In this document: piece by piece, positions 50,311 to 59,982 of the stretch
Layout of the letters: each line of letters begins with the position of its first letter
Position numbering within the stretch: the stretch's first letter is position 1
Source: Mycolicibacter heraklionensis
Lineage (GTDB): Bacteria > Actinomycetota > Actinomycetes > Mycobacteriales > Mycobacteriaceae
Assembly (NCBI RefSeq): GCF_001021505.1
Contig: NZ_LDPO01000013.1
Coordinates: 62,001-126,000 of the forward strand
Reading direction: 5' to 3'
DNA length: 64,000 nt
Position numbers and translations under genes: made by a program
The notes under the pieces: generated by a model
What the model was told of the DNA's origin: nothing
What the model saw: only the letters and a program-made list of their open reading frames with translations
The model's database searches: none

Positions 50311-51198
50311 TCAATCGATTTCGCGGGCGATTTCCGCCAGCATCCGGCTGAATGCCTGCGCGGCCGCCGAGTGGTAGGCCGTGGCGCGCACCAGCGCCAC
50401 CACGGTCCGGGTGGGAAGGCGCGGCACCAGCGGCACCGGATGCAGATCGCGATGCTCGCGGGCGATCGCGTCCGGCAACACGGTGGCCAGCGCGCCACCG
50501 CGCACCGAGGCCAGCAGCGCACTGATCGAATTGGCTTCCACCGCGATCCGCGGCGCGACCCCGCGGTCGGTGAAGTAGGCGTCGATCTGCAGCCGGGTGG
50601 CGAAGTCGGTGTTGAGCAGGCAGAGCGGCTCGTGGGTCAGCCGGGCAACCGGTAGCGGCGTCGCTCTGGCCGCAAAGGGGTGACCCGGGCCGACCACCAG
50701 AGTCAGCGTCTCGGTGAACAGCACGGTGTGCTCGATCCCGTCGGCGTGCGGGCCCGCGAAGGCGATGCCGAGGTCGAGCCGGTCGGCGAGCAGATCAGCC
50801 TCGATGCGGTCCTGGGTGTCCTCGCGGACCGAGAGCGTGATGCCGGGATGGGCGGTGTGGAACCGGTGCACCAGCGGCCCGATCAGGTAGGCGGTGAACG
50901 TCGGCGTCATCGCCACCCGCAGATGCCCGCGTGACAGGTCCTGTACGTCGTGGACCGCACGTTCGCCGGCGTCGAGATCCCGCAGCGCCAACCGAGCATG
51001 CTCCGCATACGCCTCGCCGGCATCGGTCAGCCGTACCGTGCGCCCCGAGCGATCCAGCAGCTCCACGGCCAGCGCGCGCTCGAGCTGCTTGATCTGCTGC
51101 GACAGGGTGGGCTGGGAGATGTGCAGCGCCTCGGCCGCGCGGGTGAAATTCCCGTGCTCGGCCACCGCGAGCAGATACCGAATGTGGCGCAGCTCCAT
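50311..51198 (-). CDS. LysR-family transcriptional regulator (CynR-like)
   Basis: 295 residues from ATG 51198. The N-terminal helix-turn-helix is textbook: 'MELRHIRYLLAVAEHGNFTRAAEALHISQPTLS'-type sequence. The effector domain has 'HLRVAMTPTFTAYLIGPLV', as in CynR. CynR in enterobacteria responds to cyanate, but no cyanase or carbonic anhydrase gene is nearby. The neighbour on the same strand is a deaminase gene, 98 bp downstream, which it may regulate. Confidence 0.87.
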   Translation of the reverse strand: MELRHIRYLLAVAEHGNFTRAAEALHISQPTLSQQIKQLERALAVELLDRSGRTVRLTDAGEAYAEHARLALRDLDAGERAVHDVQDLSRGHLRVAMTPTFTAYLIGPLVHRFHTAHPGITLSVREDTQDRIEADLLADRLDLGIAFAGPHADGIEHTVLFTETLTLVVGPGHPFAARATPLPVARLTHEPLCLLNTDFATRLQIDAYFTDRGVAPRIAVEANSISALLASVRGGALATVLPDAIAREHRDLHPVPLVPRLPTRTVVALVRATAYHSAAAQAFSRMLAEIAREID

Positions 51199-51290
51199 CG
51201 GCCGACTATAGGTGCCATCGATCGAGATGACGGGCATTACGTCTTGGACGTTATTGCTGGCGATCAGGCGTCGTGGACGGCGGACGGCGG

Positions 51291-52202
51291 CTAAGAGGAC
51301 AGTTGCTCTGCGGTCGCCCGGATTTCGCGGATGTAGCGGTCCCGGTCGGCGGCACTCACGTCTCGCCGCAGCGGCCCCAGCTGCAATTCGTAAGTCGCTA
51401 CGCCCTTTTCAAACACCGGGGCAGCCAGATAGCTGACCGACAGCGGCTGCGTACCGGCAAGTTGCGTTGCGGTATAGGGGTTTCCGTTGACGCCGGTCAG
51501 CAGCTCGAAGACCCGTTGGCGCAGCGCGGTGCGGCGTGGATGCTCGGCCAGCAGCTCGACCACCTCGGCAAGCACATCGAGCGCCTCCAGTCCCAGGCCG
51601 CCAAGGCCGAACACCACCACGCCGTTGCGGCGCACCTGGTCCAAGGCGTCGTCCAGCACGTCGCGACCGACGTCTTGCGCCGATGCCAGCCACTCCTGCT
51701 GGGCCTGCGCATCGCGGTGTGCGACCACGCTGACGCCCACAGGTGCGATCAGTGGCAACCGCACCCCCACACCCACGCCGGCCGGGATGCGCCCGCGGCC
51801 GCGAACCAGGGTCAAGAAGCTCAACTCGGTCGGCCCCACCAGCGCCAGTCCGGCCCCGCAGCCGGCCCGCTCGGCCATCTGCTCGATCAGGTGTGCGCCC
51901 TGCGTCGACAGCGGCCACAACCGCCGCACCGTCTCGGCGACCCCGATCAGCCCGGACCCCAGGGTGTAGCTGCGATCGGCCCGCCGCGACGCCCATCCCG
52001 CCTGCTCCAATGCCAGCAAGATCGACGTCACGGTGGCACGGTTCAACTCCAGCCGCGCCGCGATCTGGGCGACTGAACTGGGCTGTGTCTGCGCGGCCAA
52101 CAACCCCACGATGGCGACCACCCGATCCGTGGGCGGCGAGCCCGGCCGCTTCTCATCGTCTCGCTCGGCGGGCCCGTCCATCGCCCTCCTCGTGTCTGGC
52201 AT
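51291..52202 (-). CDS. IclR-like transcriptional regulator
   Basis: 303 residues from ATG 52202; ATG 52181, with AGGAGGG close upstream, is an alternative. The N-terminal winged helix has 'RVVAIVGLLAAQTQPSSVAQIAARLELNRATV', then 'LEQAGWASRRADRSYTLG', the standard IclR layout. The C-terminal ligand domain is divergent ('LPLIAPVGVSVVAHRD'). It is divergent from a secreted DUF1214 gene, and the intervening region has strong overlapping palindromes, so it probably controls that gene. Confidence 0.8.
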   Translation of the reverse strand: MPDTRRAMDGPAERDDEKRPGSPPTDRVVAIVGLLAAQTQPSSVAQIAARLELNRATVTSILLALEQAGWASRRADRSYTLGSGLIGVAETVRRLWPLSTQGAHLIEQMAERAGCGAGLALVGPTELSFLTLVRGRGRIPAGVGVGVRLPLIAPVGVSVVAHRDAQAQQEWLASAQDVGRDVLDDALDQVRRNGVVVFGLGGLGLEALDVLAEVVELLAEHPRRTALRQRVFELLTGVNGNPYTATQLAGTQPLSVSYLAAPVFEKGVATYELQLGPLRRDVSAADRDRYIREIRATAEQLSS

Positions 52203-52291
52203 GCAGAAGATCACCGATCGTACGGGCCTCGGCGCCGACCCTTGTGCACACGTCCACCCAGCGGTAGCGTCCCGTCACATCGTACTTTCAG

Positions 52292-52322
52292 TTGTCATTC
52301 ATGTGACAAATAGTTGTCACAT
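52292..52322. promoter_or_regulatory. Overlapping palindromes, probable IclR operator
   Basis: ATGTGACAA-ATAG-TTGTCACAT (52301-52322) has perfect 9-bp arms. Its left arm also pairs with TTGTCA at 52292-52297. The sites lie 20-50 bp before the ATG of the secreted DUF1214 protein gene, in the divergent region shared with the IclR-like gene. Confidence 0.6.
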
Positions 52323-52341
52323 CTGACCGCAGAGGAGCCCC

Positions 52342-54294
52342 ATGGCCACCCGATGTACGGAAAGCTCCCGCCGCGCGCTGTGTACCGCCGGACTGGCGGC
52401 GGCCGTGGCGGCCGCCTCGGCGGCAATCACGATCCAGCCGGCCCCCCTGACGCGCTCCACCCCGGTGGCGTTGACCTCGGTTTCGGCCGCCGTGCAGCAA
52501 GCGATCGACGATCTGCTGGCCGTGATGCAGCAGGCCGCGGCCAACGACGCCGCGCTGCCGTTCGCCACACCCGACGGCGTCGCCATGCTGATGACGGGTC
52601 TGCAGGACACGAACTACGAGTTGCTCATGGCCGGGATCTCGCGCGTCACCGAGCTGTTCGACGGATGGTTCTTTCAGTCACCCGAAGTGCTGGCCGGTGA
52701 CGCCGCCGATCCACGCCAGTACTTCCAGTTCTTCACTCCCGACATCTACTACCACGCGACCGCCGGCCTGGCCCCGGGCGCAACCTACGAGCTGACCGGC
52801 CACCTCGGCGGCGGCACCGAAGCATTCGCCATCGCCACCGAACAGATCACCGGCTCGCAGGCCGTCAGCAAGGAGAGCCTGGAACTCGGCACGAACCTGG
52901 TGGTCAATCCCGACGGCACCTTCACCGTCTACATCGGCCCCAACGCGCCCAGTGGCGCGGTCAACTTCATCGACGACGACAGTGCCACCATCCAGGGAGC
53001 CGCCTCCCTGCTGGTCCGCGACGTGCTGGGCAATTGGGCCAAAGGCCCCAGCGACATCAGCATCCACTGCATCGCCGATTGCCCGCCGTTCTTCGCCATC
53101 CCCGAAGGCGGGTTCTTTCCCAGCGACGACACGACGACTCCGCCGAAGATCACTTCGATCGACGACGCGCTGACCACCCTGTTCAGTGCCTTCGCCAAGA
53201 TCGCCGGGCCGTTCAACACCCAGAACATGGGGCTGGCCCAGATCGCCGGAATCCAGGAGCCCGCCAACACCATGAGCCCGCTGGCCACCGAGACCAGCCT
53301 GTTCGCGACGGGGCTGCCCAGTGCGGACGTCTCGGCGGGGAACTTCGATCTGGCCCCCGGTGAGGCGCTGATCGTGAAGGTCCCCGATGTGGCGGCCGCC
53401 TACAGCGGCATCGAGCTGATGAACGTCTACGGCGCGGCGCTGCCGTTCACCCTGGCGCAGACCACCCTCAACAACACCACCGCCTACCAGGCCGCCGACG
53501 GCTACACCTACTACGTGGTGAGCGCCACCAACCCCGGTGTGGCGAACTGGCTGGACACCGGCGGCGTCGCCAACGGCGAGATCTTCGCCCGCTTCGAAAA
53601 CCTCACCGCCGGAACCGATCCCACCGGCCTGGAGGTGACGACTCAGGTGGTTCCGGTGGCCGATATCGCCGACTACCTGCCCGGCGACACCCCGACCGTC
53701 AGCGCAGCCGAATACGCCGCCGATATGACCCAGCGAGTGCTGTCCTACGACTACGCCCTGGACGTGTCGCGAATGCACGCCCAACCGGCCTGGTTGATCC
53801 AGGAAATGCTGTTCTCCGGACTCAAGGGCCTGATCGGCAGCGACAACTACGCGGCGGTGTTCGGTGAGGAACCCGTCACGCCGTTGGCCCTGCGCTTCAC
53901 CGATGCCCTGAGCCCGGATTGGGCCGCCGTCTGGCACGGGTTCGCCAGCGACCCCCTCGGCAGCCTGGCCGCGGTGGCCAACAATCTGCCGCTGCTGTGG
54001 AGCGATATCAGCCTGCCGTTCCAGCTGGCGGGGGCGCAATCGCTGCTGTCGCTGCTTTTACCGGGAGGCTCGCTGCTCGACGACGCCCTGTTCGACCCCA
54101 ACGGTGGGATCGTCGCCGGGTTGCTCAATGCTCGCGACGACTTCGCCACGACGATCCTGACGGCCAACGACGCCTGGCCCACGGAAGTGGGCGAGCAGGC
54201 TGCCCAGCAGTGGGCGAACATGTCCGACTTGGTCGATCAGACTGCGCCGATGGACCTGGGCTCATGGTTCTCGTCGCTGTTCGACGCCGGCTGA
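52342..54294 (+). CDS. Secreted protein with DUF1214-like domains
   Basis: 650 residues from ATG 52342, with AGAGGAG upstream. The signal peptide is 'ALCTAGLAAAVAAASAAI'. Residues 140-240 resemble DUF1214 ('YELTGHLGGGTEAFAIATE', 'NLVVNPDGTFTVYIGP'), a beta-rich fold often paired with DUF1254. A second similar block is at about 340-430 ('LIVKVPDVAAAYSGIELMN', 'YTYYVVSATNPGVANWLDT'). The last 100 residues are Ala/Leu/Ser-rich. Two cysteines ('IHCIADCPPF') may form a disulfide. The enzymatic role is unknown. Likely regulated by the divergent IclR-like protein. Confidence 0.75.
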   Translation: MATRCTESSRRALCTAGLAAAVAAASAAITIQPAPLTRSTPVALTSVSAAVQQAIDDLLAVMQQAAANDAALPFATPDGVAMLMTGLQDTNYELLMAGISRVTELFDGWFFQSPEVLAGDAADPRQYFQFFTPDIYYHATAGLAPGATYELTGHLGGGTEAFAIATEQITGSQAVSKESLELGTNLVVNPDGTFTVYIGPNAPSGAVNFIDDDSATIQGAASLLVRDVLGNWAKGPSDISIHCIADCPPFFAIPEGGFFPSDDTTTPPKITSIDDALTTLFSAFAKIAGPFNTQNMGLAQIAGIQEPANTMSPLATETSLFATGLPSADVSAGNFDLAPGEALIVKVPDVAAAYSGIELMNVYGAALPFTLAQTTLNNTTAYQAADGYTYYVVSATNPGVANWLDTGGVANGEIFARFENLTAGTDPTGLEVTTQVVPVADIADYLPGDTPTVSAAEYAADMTQRVLSYDYALDVSRMHAQPAWLIQEMLFSGLKGLIGSDNYAAVFGEEPVTPLALRFTDALSPDWAAVWHGFASDPLGSLAAVANNLPLLWSDISLPFQLAGAQSLLSLLLPGGSLLDDALFDPNGGIVAGLLNARDDFATTILTANDAWPTEVGEQAAQQWANMSDLVDQTAPMDLGSWFSSLFDAG

Positions 54295-54332
54295 GTCGAT
54301 CCGTCGCGGCGCGGCCGGACCCCGCAGGTCCG

Positions 54333-54348
54333 TAGGATCACCTGCGTG
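54333..54348 (+). promoter_or_regulatory. Leaderless promoter of the FAD oxidoreductase gene
   Basis: TAGGAT (54333-54338) lies 7 nt before GTG 54346, with no Shine-Dalgarno site, so a leaderless mRNA is predicted. Confidence 0.45.
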
Positions 54349-55713
54349 AACGCCGACGCGCTGGCCCAACTGATCGCCGATCTCCCCGAGGGCATGGTGG
54401 TCACCGACCCGACGATCACCGCGGGCTACCGGCAGGACAATGCGCTGGACCCGTTGGCGGGCCAGCCCCTGGCGGTGGTGCGGCCGCTGCGCACCGAAGA
54501 GGTGCAGACGGTCATGCGGTGGGCCACCGCGCATCGGGTGCCGGTGGTGACCCGCGGCGCGGGTACCGGCCTGTCCGGCGGCGCCACCGCGATCGACGGC
54601 GGCATCGTGCTGTGCACCGAGAAGATGCGCGAGATCAGCGTCGACCCCGTCACCCGCACCGCGGTGTGCCAGCCGGGCCTGTTCAACGCGGAGGTGAAGA
54701 AGGCCGTCGCCGCCTACGGACTGTGGTACCCGCCGGACCCGTCGTCGTTCGAGATTTGCAGCATCGGCGGCAACATCGCCACCAACGCCGGCGGCCTGTG
54801 CTGCGTCAAGTACGGCGTGACCACCGACTATGTGCTGGGCATGCAGGTGGTGCTGGCCGACGGCACCGCGGTGCGCCTGGGCGGGCCCCGACTCAAGGAC
54901 GTCGCCGGGCTCTCGCTGACCAAGTTGTTCGTCGGCAGCGAGGGCACCCTCGGGGTGGTCACCGAGGTGACCCTGCGGCTGTTGCCGGCTCAGCCGAAAT
55001 CGGCTGTGGTGGTGGCTACTTTCGACTCGGTGGCCGCCGCGGCGGAGGCGGTGCTCGATGTGTCCGGGCGGCTGCGCCCGTCGATGCTGGAGTTCATGGA
55101 CGCGGCGGCGATCAACGCCGTCGAAGATCAACTGCGCATGGGCCTGGACCGCGAGGCCGCGGCCATGCTGGTGGCGGCCTCCGACGAGCGCGGCCACGCG
55201 GGCGCCGAGGATGTCGAGCTGATGGCCCGGGTGTTCACCGAGCACCACGCCAAGGAGGTGTTCTCCACCGACGACCCGGTCGAGGCCGAAGGATTCGTGG
55301 CGGCCCGGCGGTTCTGCATCCCGGCGGTCGAGGCCAAGGGCCCGCTACTGCTGGAGGACGTTGGGGTGCCGGTGCCACGGCTGGCGGAGCTGATCACCGG
55401 TATCGAGAAGATCGCCGCCGAGCGCCGACTGCTGATCTCGGTGATCGCGCACGCCGGCGACGGCAACACCCACCCGCTGATCGTGCACGACCCGAATGAT
55501 CCCGACCATGTGCAACGCGCCGAGCTCGCCTACGGCGAGATCATGGACCTGGCCCTGGCGCTGGGCGGCACCATCACCGGCGAGCACGGCGTGGGGCGGT
55601 TGAAGCGCCCCTGGCTGGCCGAGCAGCTGGGGCCCGACGTGATGGCACTGAACCAACGGGTCAAGGCCGCGCTCGACCCGCTGAACATCCTCAACCCGGG
55701 TTCGGGGATCTAG
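54346..55713 (+). CDS. FAD-linked oxidase, GlcD/D-lactate dehydrogenase type (Rv1257c)
   Basis: 455 residues from GTG 54346. The FAD-binding PCMH domain covers residues 40-215 ('PVVTRGAGTGLSGGATAIDGGIVL', then 'GGNIATNAGGLCCVKYG' and 'LFVGSEGTLGVVTEVTL'). The C-terminal FAD-oxidase domain ends in 'GTITGEHGVGRLKRPWL', with the catalytic histidines, and 'DPLNILNPG'. Such enzymes oxidise 2-hydroxy acids (glycolate, D-lactate). The length equals that I recall for Rv1257c. Confidence 0.9.
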   Translation: MNADALAQLIADLPEGMVVTDPTITAGYRQDNALDPLAGQPLAVVRPLRTEEVQTVMRWATAHRVPVVTRGAGTGLSGGATAIDGGIVLCTEKMREISVDPVTRTAVCQPGLFNAEVKKAVAAYGLWYPPDPSSFEICSIGGNIATNAGGLCCVKYGVTTDYVLGMQVVLADGTAVRLGGPRLKDVAGLSLTKLFVGSEGTLGVVTEVTLRLLPAQPKSAVVVATFDSVAAAAEAVLDVSGRLRPSMLEFMDAAAINAVEDQLRMGLDREAAAMLVAASDERGHAGAEDVELMARVFTEHHAKEVFSTDDPVEAEGFVAARRFCIPAVEAKGPLLLEDVGVPVPRLAELITGIEKIAAERRLLISVIAHAGDGNTHPLIVHDPNDPDHVQRAELAYGEIMDLALALGGTITGEHGVGRLKRPWLAEQLGPDVMALNQRVKAALDPLNILNPGSGI

Positions 55714-55723
55714 TCGCTTCCTG

Positions 55724-55785
55724 CGCGAGCGTGCGTATTTCCGGAAATTCGCTCGGTGTGTCGAGCGGGGACACGCACGCTCGCG
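55724..55785. terminator. Palindromic element between convergent genes
   Basis: CGCGAGCGTGCGT (55724-55736) and its exact complement (55773-55785) enclose nested palindromes TTTCCGGAAA (55738-55747) and GCTCG/CGAGC. It lies between the ends of the FAD oxidase and TetR genes and may act as a two-way terminator or a REP-like element. Confidence 0.6.
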
Positions 55786-55802
55786 AAGAGGGCGGTCGAT
55801 CA

Positions 55803-56627
55803 TTATGGTCGAATTTCCACGGCGGCAAGGAAATTGGCGGTCAAGTGTTCGCAGATGCTGTCGACATCGGGCAGCATGAAGTCGAGCGCGTCGGGGAACG
55901 CCGGACGCATCAGCATGTGGATGAGCATGGGTCCGAGAAGTTGCTGGATCAGCACCAGCAGCGGCTGATCCTTGATGCGTCCTGCGCGGACCTCTGCCTC
56001 GAACCAGGCTCCGAGCGTGCCCAACATGCGTGGAGCCGTGTAGCGGGTCAGTGACTGCACCGTGGCACTTTCCGGCCGCGAGTACACCTCCGCCAGCATC
56101 GCGGGAGCGACACGGGGTTCACGGCTCAGCGCGACCGCTATGGTGCGGTAAATGCCGTGCACTGTGGTACGGAGGTCATCCGGTACGGCGGCAAGATAAT
56201 CTTCGATGTCGCGGATGGGACTGTACTGGTCGAACACTGCGCGTAGCAGTTCGTCGCGTCCGCCGAAAACGGCGTGCAAACTGAACACCGAGCAGTCGGC
56301 GCGCTCGGCAATGCTGTCCAGAGTGGTTGCCGCCAAGCCGTTCTCGCTGATCAACTCGGCGGCCGCGGTAAGTGCTCGCACCCGTACCGGGGGCCGGCCG
56401 CCGGGGTCGATGCCGGCGGCACGGACCGCGGCATCGAGAACCCTGCGGGATCCGCCCAACCTGCGAAGTAGCGTGCTGCGGGACATCTGGGCTTCGGCGG
56501 CGATTGCGCTGACCGGAACTTCAGCAATGTCGCGTTTGAGTGTCTCGGCGGCGCGCACCGCGGCCTCGATCAGCTCTGGCGCAACGGTTTCCACGGGCTT
56601 GGTGGCGGTGTCAGCTTGGCGACTCAC
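55803..56627 (-). CDS. TetR-family regulator with two helix-turn-helix segments (MmpSL operon)
   Basis: 274 residues from GTG 56627, overlapping the previous stop (GTGA). Two TetR_N-like segments are seen: a first at about 15-65 ('VPVSAIAAEAQMSRSTLLRRL') and a second at about 75-125 ('LISENGLAATTLDSIAERADCSVFSLHAVFGGRDELL'-type). The rest is a helical ligand domain. It is the last gene of the MmpS-MmpL operon and probably controls it through the site at 60455-60467. The doubled N-terminal domain is unusual for TetR proteins. Confidence 0.82.
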   Translation of the reverse strand: MSRQADTATKPVETVAPELIEAAVRAAETLKRDIAEVPVSAIAAEAQMSRSTLLRRLGGSRRVLDAAVRAAGIDPGGRPPVRVRALTAAAELISENGLAATTLDSIAERADCSVFSLHAVFGGRDELLRAVFDQYSPIRDIEDYLAAVPDDLRTTVHGIYRTIAVALSREPRVAPAMLAEVYSRPESATVQSLTRYTAPRMLGTLGAWFEAEVRAGRIKDQPLLVLIQQLLGPMLIHMLMRPAFPDALDFMLPDVDSICEHLTANFLAAVEIRP

Positions 56628-57061
56628 AGCACGACCGCGTCCTCTAGGCGCGATTTCAAGCGTGCGACCCTGCTGAACTGTGCCAGCATGTTCAACGAAC
56701 CCAGCATCGGAAAGCCTCCGATGAACGTCCGGAATGAGGGGTTGCCGCCGTGGACGTCGAGTTCGTGAAGGCAGCCGACGATGTAGAACAGTCCGGCGAA
56801 GAAGATGACCGCGGGTATCGCATATGCCAGCGGGGACCGGGCGTCGGCGACCAGTTCGTGCGCGTAGGTGAACTCGTCTTGCGTCAGGGGCTGACGCTTG
56901 CGCACTTTGGCCAGCACCGCTTTGTGAGCACCTATTTCTTCGCCGAGTGCCGCCGGAGTCCGATCCTCCAACCGCCTGACGTACACGAGCGCACACCCGG
57001 CGAAAACCACTGCCAAAACTGCCGCCAGCACCGTGAGAACACCCCAGAATCCGAAATTCAT
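56624..57061 (-). CDS. Small membrane protein of the MmpSL operon
   Basis: 145 residues from ATG 57061 (ATGA overlap with mmpL). Two membrane segments are visible: residues 5-27 ('GVLTVLAAVLAVVFAGCALVY') and about 78-97 ('YAIPAVIFFAGLFYIVGCL'). The loop between them is charged and helical ('EEIGAHKAVLAKVRKRQPL'). No known family was recognised. Its tight coupling to mmpL suggests an accessory subunit of the lipid exporter. Confidence 0.7.
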   Translation of the reverse strand: MNFGFWGVLTVLAAVLAVVFAGCALVYVRRLEDRTPAALGEEIGAHKAVLAKVRKRQPLTQDEFTYAHELVADARSPLAYAIPAVIFFAGLFYIVGCLHELDVHGGNPSFRTFIGGFPMLGSLNMLAQFSRVARLKSRLEDAVVL

Positions 57062-59982
57062 TGTCCCCCTCCACCGCTGCCGCCCCTGGATGGGCTGACC
57101 GTGGACGTGCCCGGATCGTCGTCCTCCCACAGCAATAGCTGCCGTACCGCAGCACGGGAGCCATACGGCTGCAGCATCTGGCTGGCGGGCCGGGGGCGTA
57201 CCTTCAGCGGCCACCAGAACCAGCGGCCCAGCAGTGCTGCGATCGACGGGGTCATGAACGAGCGCACGATCAGCGTGTCGAACAACAGCCCGAGGGCGAT
57301 CGTGGTGCCGATCTGGCCCAGCACCCGCAGCTCGGCGAACATAAACGATGCCATCGTCGCGGCGAAGACCAAACCCGCCGAGGTGACTACCGAGCCGGAG
57401 CCGGCCATCGCCCGGATGATGCCGGTGTTGATGCCGGCGTGGTATTCCTCCTTGAACCGGGATATCAGCAATAGGTTGTAGTCGGATCCCACGGCCAGCA
57501 GCAGAATGACTGCCAGTGCCAACACGATCCAGTACAAGTGGATGCCGAAGATGTACTGCCAGATCAGTACCGAGAGCCCGAACGACGCACCCAAAGACAG
57601 GGCGACGGTGCCGACGATGACCAGTGCGGCGATGACGCTGCCGGTGATGAACATCATCACCAGCAGGATCAGGCTCAGCGCGGCGACTCCGGCAATCATC
57701 AGGTCATACTTGGCGCCCTCGGCGATGTCCTTATAGGTGGCTGCGGTACCGGCGAGGTAGATCTTGGATCCCGCGAGCGGAGTTCCCTTGACCGCATCCC
57801 GCGCGGCATGGCGGATCGCGTCGATATGTGAAATGCCTTCCGGTGTTGCCGGATCGCCCTCATGGGTGATGATCATCCGGGCCGCCTTGCCGTCGGGTGA
57901 CATGAACATCTTCACCCCCCGTAGGAATTCCGGGTTGGTGAAGACCTCCGGCGGTAGATAGAACGAGTCATCGGTCTTCGCCTCGTCGAACGCTTTGCCC
58001 ATGGCCGTCGCGTTGTCCAGTCCTTCCGCGGCCTGGTCGTTCAACCCGGAACTGGTCGCGTGGTTCGTCATGCTCAGGTCGCGGTTCTGTTCCTGACTGG
58101 CTATCTGGGGCGGGATCAGCGCAAGCAGCTTGGGTTGCAGTGCATCGAGTTTGGCGATGCTCCCGGCGACGTCGTCGAGCTGAGAGGTGAGCACGTCGAT
58201 TCCGTCGAGCGCGTCGAGCACCGACCGGATGGCCGCGCACGCCGGGATGTCGAAACAGTGCGGTTCCCAGTAGAAGTAGCTGCGCAGCGGGCGGATGAAG
58301 TCGTCGAAATTCGCAATTTTATTCCGCAGATCCGTCGCGGTCGCCACCGTCTCCTGGAATGCCTTCGCCTGCTCATCGGTGATGGCGCCGGATTGCTGCT
58401 GCAGGAGATATTGCTGGCGCAGGATGTCGATCGAATTGTTGATCACGTCAACCTGTTTGAGCATGTTGGCCGCTTGCGACTCCTGGAAGGGCAGGTTGAG
58501 GATCTGCGTCGCGCTGCCGGCGCTGATCTGAAACGGGATCGACGTGTGATCCAGGGGCGTACCCAGCGGACGGGTGATCGATTGGACCTGCGCGACGCCG
58601 TCGGTATGGAAGATCGCCTTTGCGACGCGCTCGAGCAGGATCATGTTCGTCGGGTTGCGCATGTCGTGGTCGGCTTCGATCATCAGCAGCTCGGGGTTGA
58701 GCCTGGCCTGTGAAAAGTGCCGTTCGGCAGCGGCATAGCCGACGTTGGCCGGGGCGTCGGCCGGCATATAGGGCCGGGTGTCATAGCTGGTTTTGTATCC
58801 GGGCAAGGCGAGCAGGCCGATCAGCGCGACCGCGATCGTGGCCACCAGGATGGGTCCGGGCCAGCGCACCAGGGCCGTGCCGATTCGCCGCCAGCCCTGG
58901 GTACTCAGCTGCCGCGCAGGCTCGAACAGGCCGAAGTGCCGGCCGACGGCGAGCATGGCGGGCGCCAACGTCAAGGCCGCGACGACAGCGACGAGAACTC
59001 CGATACCCGCGGGGACACCGAGCGTCTGAAAATACGGGAGCCGAGCGAACGTCAGGCAGAACACCGCACCGGCAATCGTCAGGCCCGAGCCCAGGATGAT
59101 GTGTGCGGTGCCGTGATACATCGTGTTGAACGCCGTGACCCGGTCCTGGCCGCCGTAGCGGGCTTCGTGGAAACGGCCGAGTAGGAAGATTGCGTAGTCG
59201 GTGCCGGCGGCGATCACCAGCAGTGTCAGAAGATTCGTCGAATACGTCGACAGTTTGATGATGCCGGCGTTGGCCAACACGGCGACGACGCCGCGCGACG
59301 CGGTCAGCTCGATCATCACCATGAAGACCACCAGGATCGCTGTGGTGACGCGTCGGTACAACCACAACAGCATCATCAGGATGACGCCGATCGTGATCAG
59401 GGTCGTTTTCCACGTGCCCTTGCTGCCGACTTCGAATTGGTCGGTGACCAACGGTGCGGCCCCGGTGACATAGGCCCGTACACCCGGTGGCGGTGGCGTG
59501 TCATTGACGATGCTGCGCACCGCGTCGACCGATTCGTTGGCCAGCGATTCGCCTTGGTTTCCTGCGAGATAGACCTGCACCAACGCGGCCTTGCCGTCGT
59601 TGCTCTGCGAGCCGGCCGCGGTCAGGGGATCGCCCCAGAAATCCTGAACGTGCTCGACGTGCCGGGTGTCCCGGTTGAGCTTGGCGATCAACCCGTCGTA
59701 GTAGTGGTGTGCCGCGGCATCCAAGGGCTGATCGCCCTCCAGCACGATCATCGCCGAACTGTCCGAACTGAACTCCTGGAAAACCGCACCGATGTGTTTG
59801 GCGGCCTTCAGCGACGGTGCGTCCTGCGGGCTCAGTGACGCGTTGTTTGCTTCGGCCACCTTCTCCAGTTGCGGTACAAAAACATTCGTCACCATGGCGA
59901 CGGCGAGCCAGAAGAATACGATCGCCGCGGAGTAGCGCCTCAGCAGGTCCGGGAGCCGACGCCACGAGATCTGCGGGCTCAT
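57058..59982 (-). CDS. MmpL-family RND lipid transporter
   Basis: 974 residues from ATG 59982 (ATGA overlap with mmpS). It has the MmpL plan: TM1, a large periplasmic domain, TM2-6, TM7, a second periplasmic domain and TM8-12. The proton-relay Asp-Tyr pairs are present in both halves ('AGTDYAIFLLGRFHE' and 'VGSDYNLLLISRFKEE'). The second periplasmic loop has a helical hairpin with 'QQQYLL'-like sequence and two cysteines ('PHCFDIPACAAI'). The resemblance is to the MmpL4/MmpL5 group, which export siderophores or lipids together with MmpS. The cargo is unknown. Confidence 0.88.
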   Translation of the reverse strand: MSPQISWRRLPDLLRRYSAAIVFFWLAVAMVTNVFVPQLEKVAEANNASLSPQDAPSLKAAKHIGAVFQEFSSDSSAMIVLEGDQPLDAAAHHYYDGLIAKLNRDTRHVEHVQDFWGDPLTAAGSQSNDGKAALVQVYLAGNQGESLANESVDAVRSIVNDTPPPPGVRAYVTGAAPLVTDQFEVGSKGTWKTTLITIGVILMMLLWLYRRVTTAILVVFMVMIELTASRGVVAVLANAGIIKLSTYSTNLLTLLVIAAGTDYAIFLLGRFHEARYGGQDRVTAFNTMYHGTAHIILGSGLTIAGAVFCLTFARLPYFQTLGVPAGIGVLVAVVAALTLAPAMLAVGRHFGLFEPARQLSTQGWRRIGTALVRWPGPILVATIAVALIGLLALPGYKTSYDTRPYMPADAPANVGYAAAERHFSQARLNPELLMIEADHDMRNPTNMILLERVAKAIFHTDGVAQVQSITRPLGTPLDHTSIPFQISAGSATQILNLPFQESQAANMLKQVDVINNSIDILRQQYLLQQQSGAITDEQAKAFQETVATATDLRNKIANFDDFIRPLRSYFYWEPHCFDIPACAAIRSVLDALDGIDVLTSQLDDVAGSIAKLDALQPKLLALIPPQIASQEQNRDLSMTNHATSSGLNDQAAEGLDNATAMGKAFDEAKTDDSFYLPPEVFTNPEFLRGVKMFMSPDGKAARMIITHEGDPATPEGISHIDAIRHAARDAVKGTPLAGSKIYLAGTAATYKDIAEGAKYDLMIAGVAALSLILLVMMFITGSVIAALVIVGTVALSLGASFGLSVLIWQYIFGIHLYWIVLALAVILLLAVGSDYNLLLISRFKEEYHAGINTGIIRAMAGSGSVVTSAGLVFAATMASFMFAELRVLGQIGTTIALGLLFDTLIVRSFMTPSIAALLGRWFWWPLKVRPRPASQMLQPYGSRAAVRQLLLWEDDDPGTSTVSPSRGGSGGGGQ

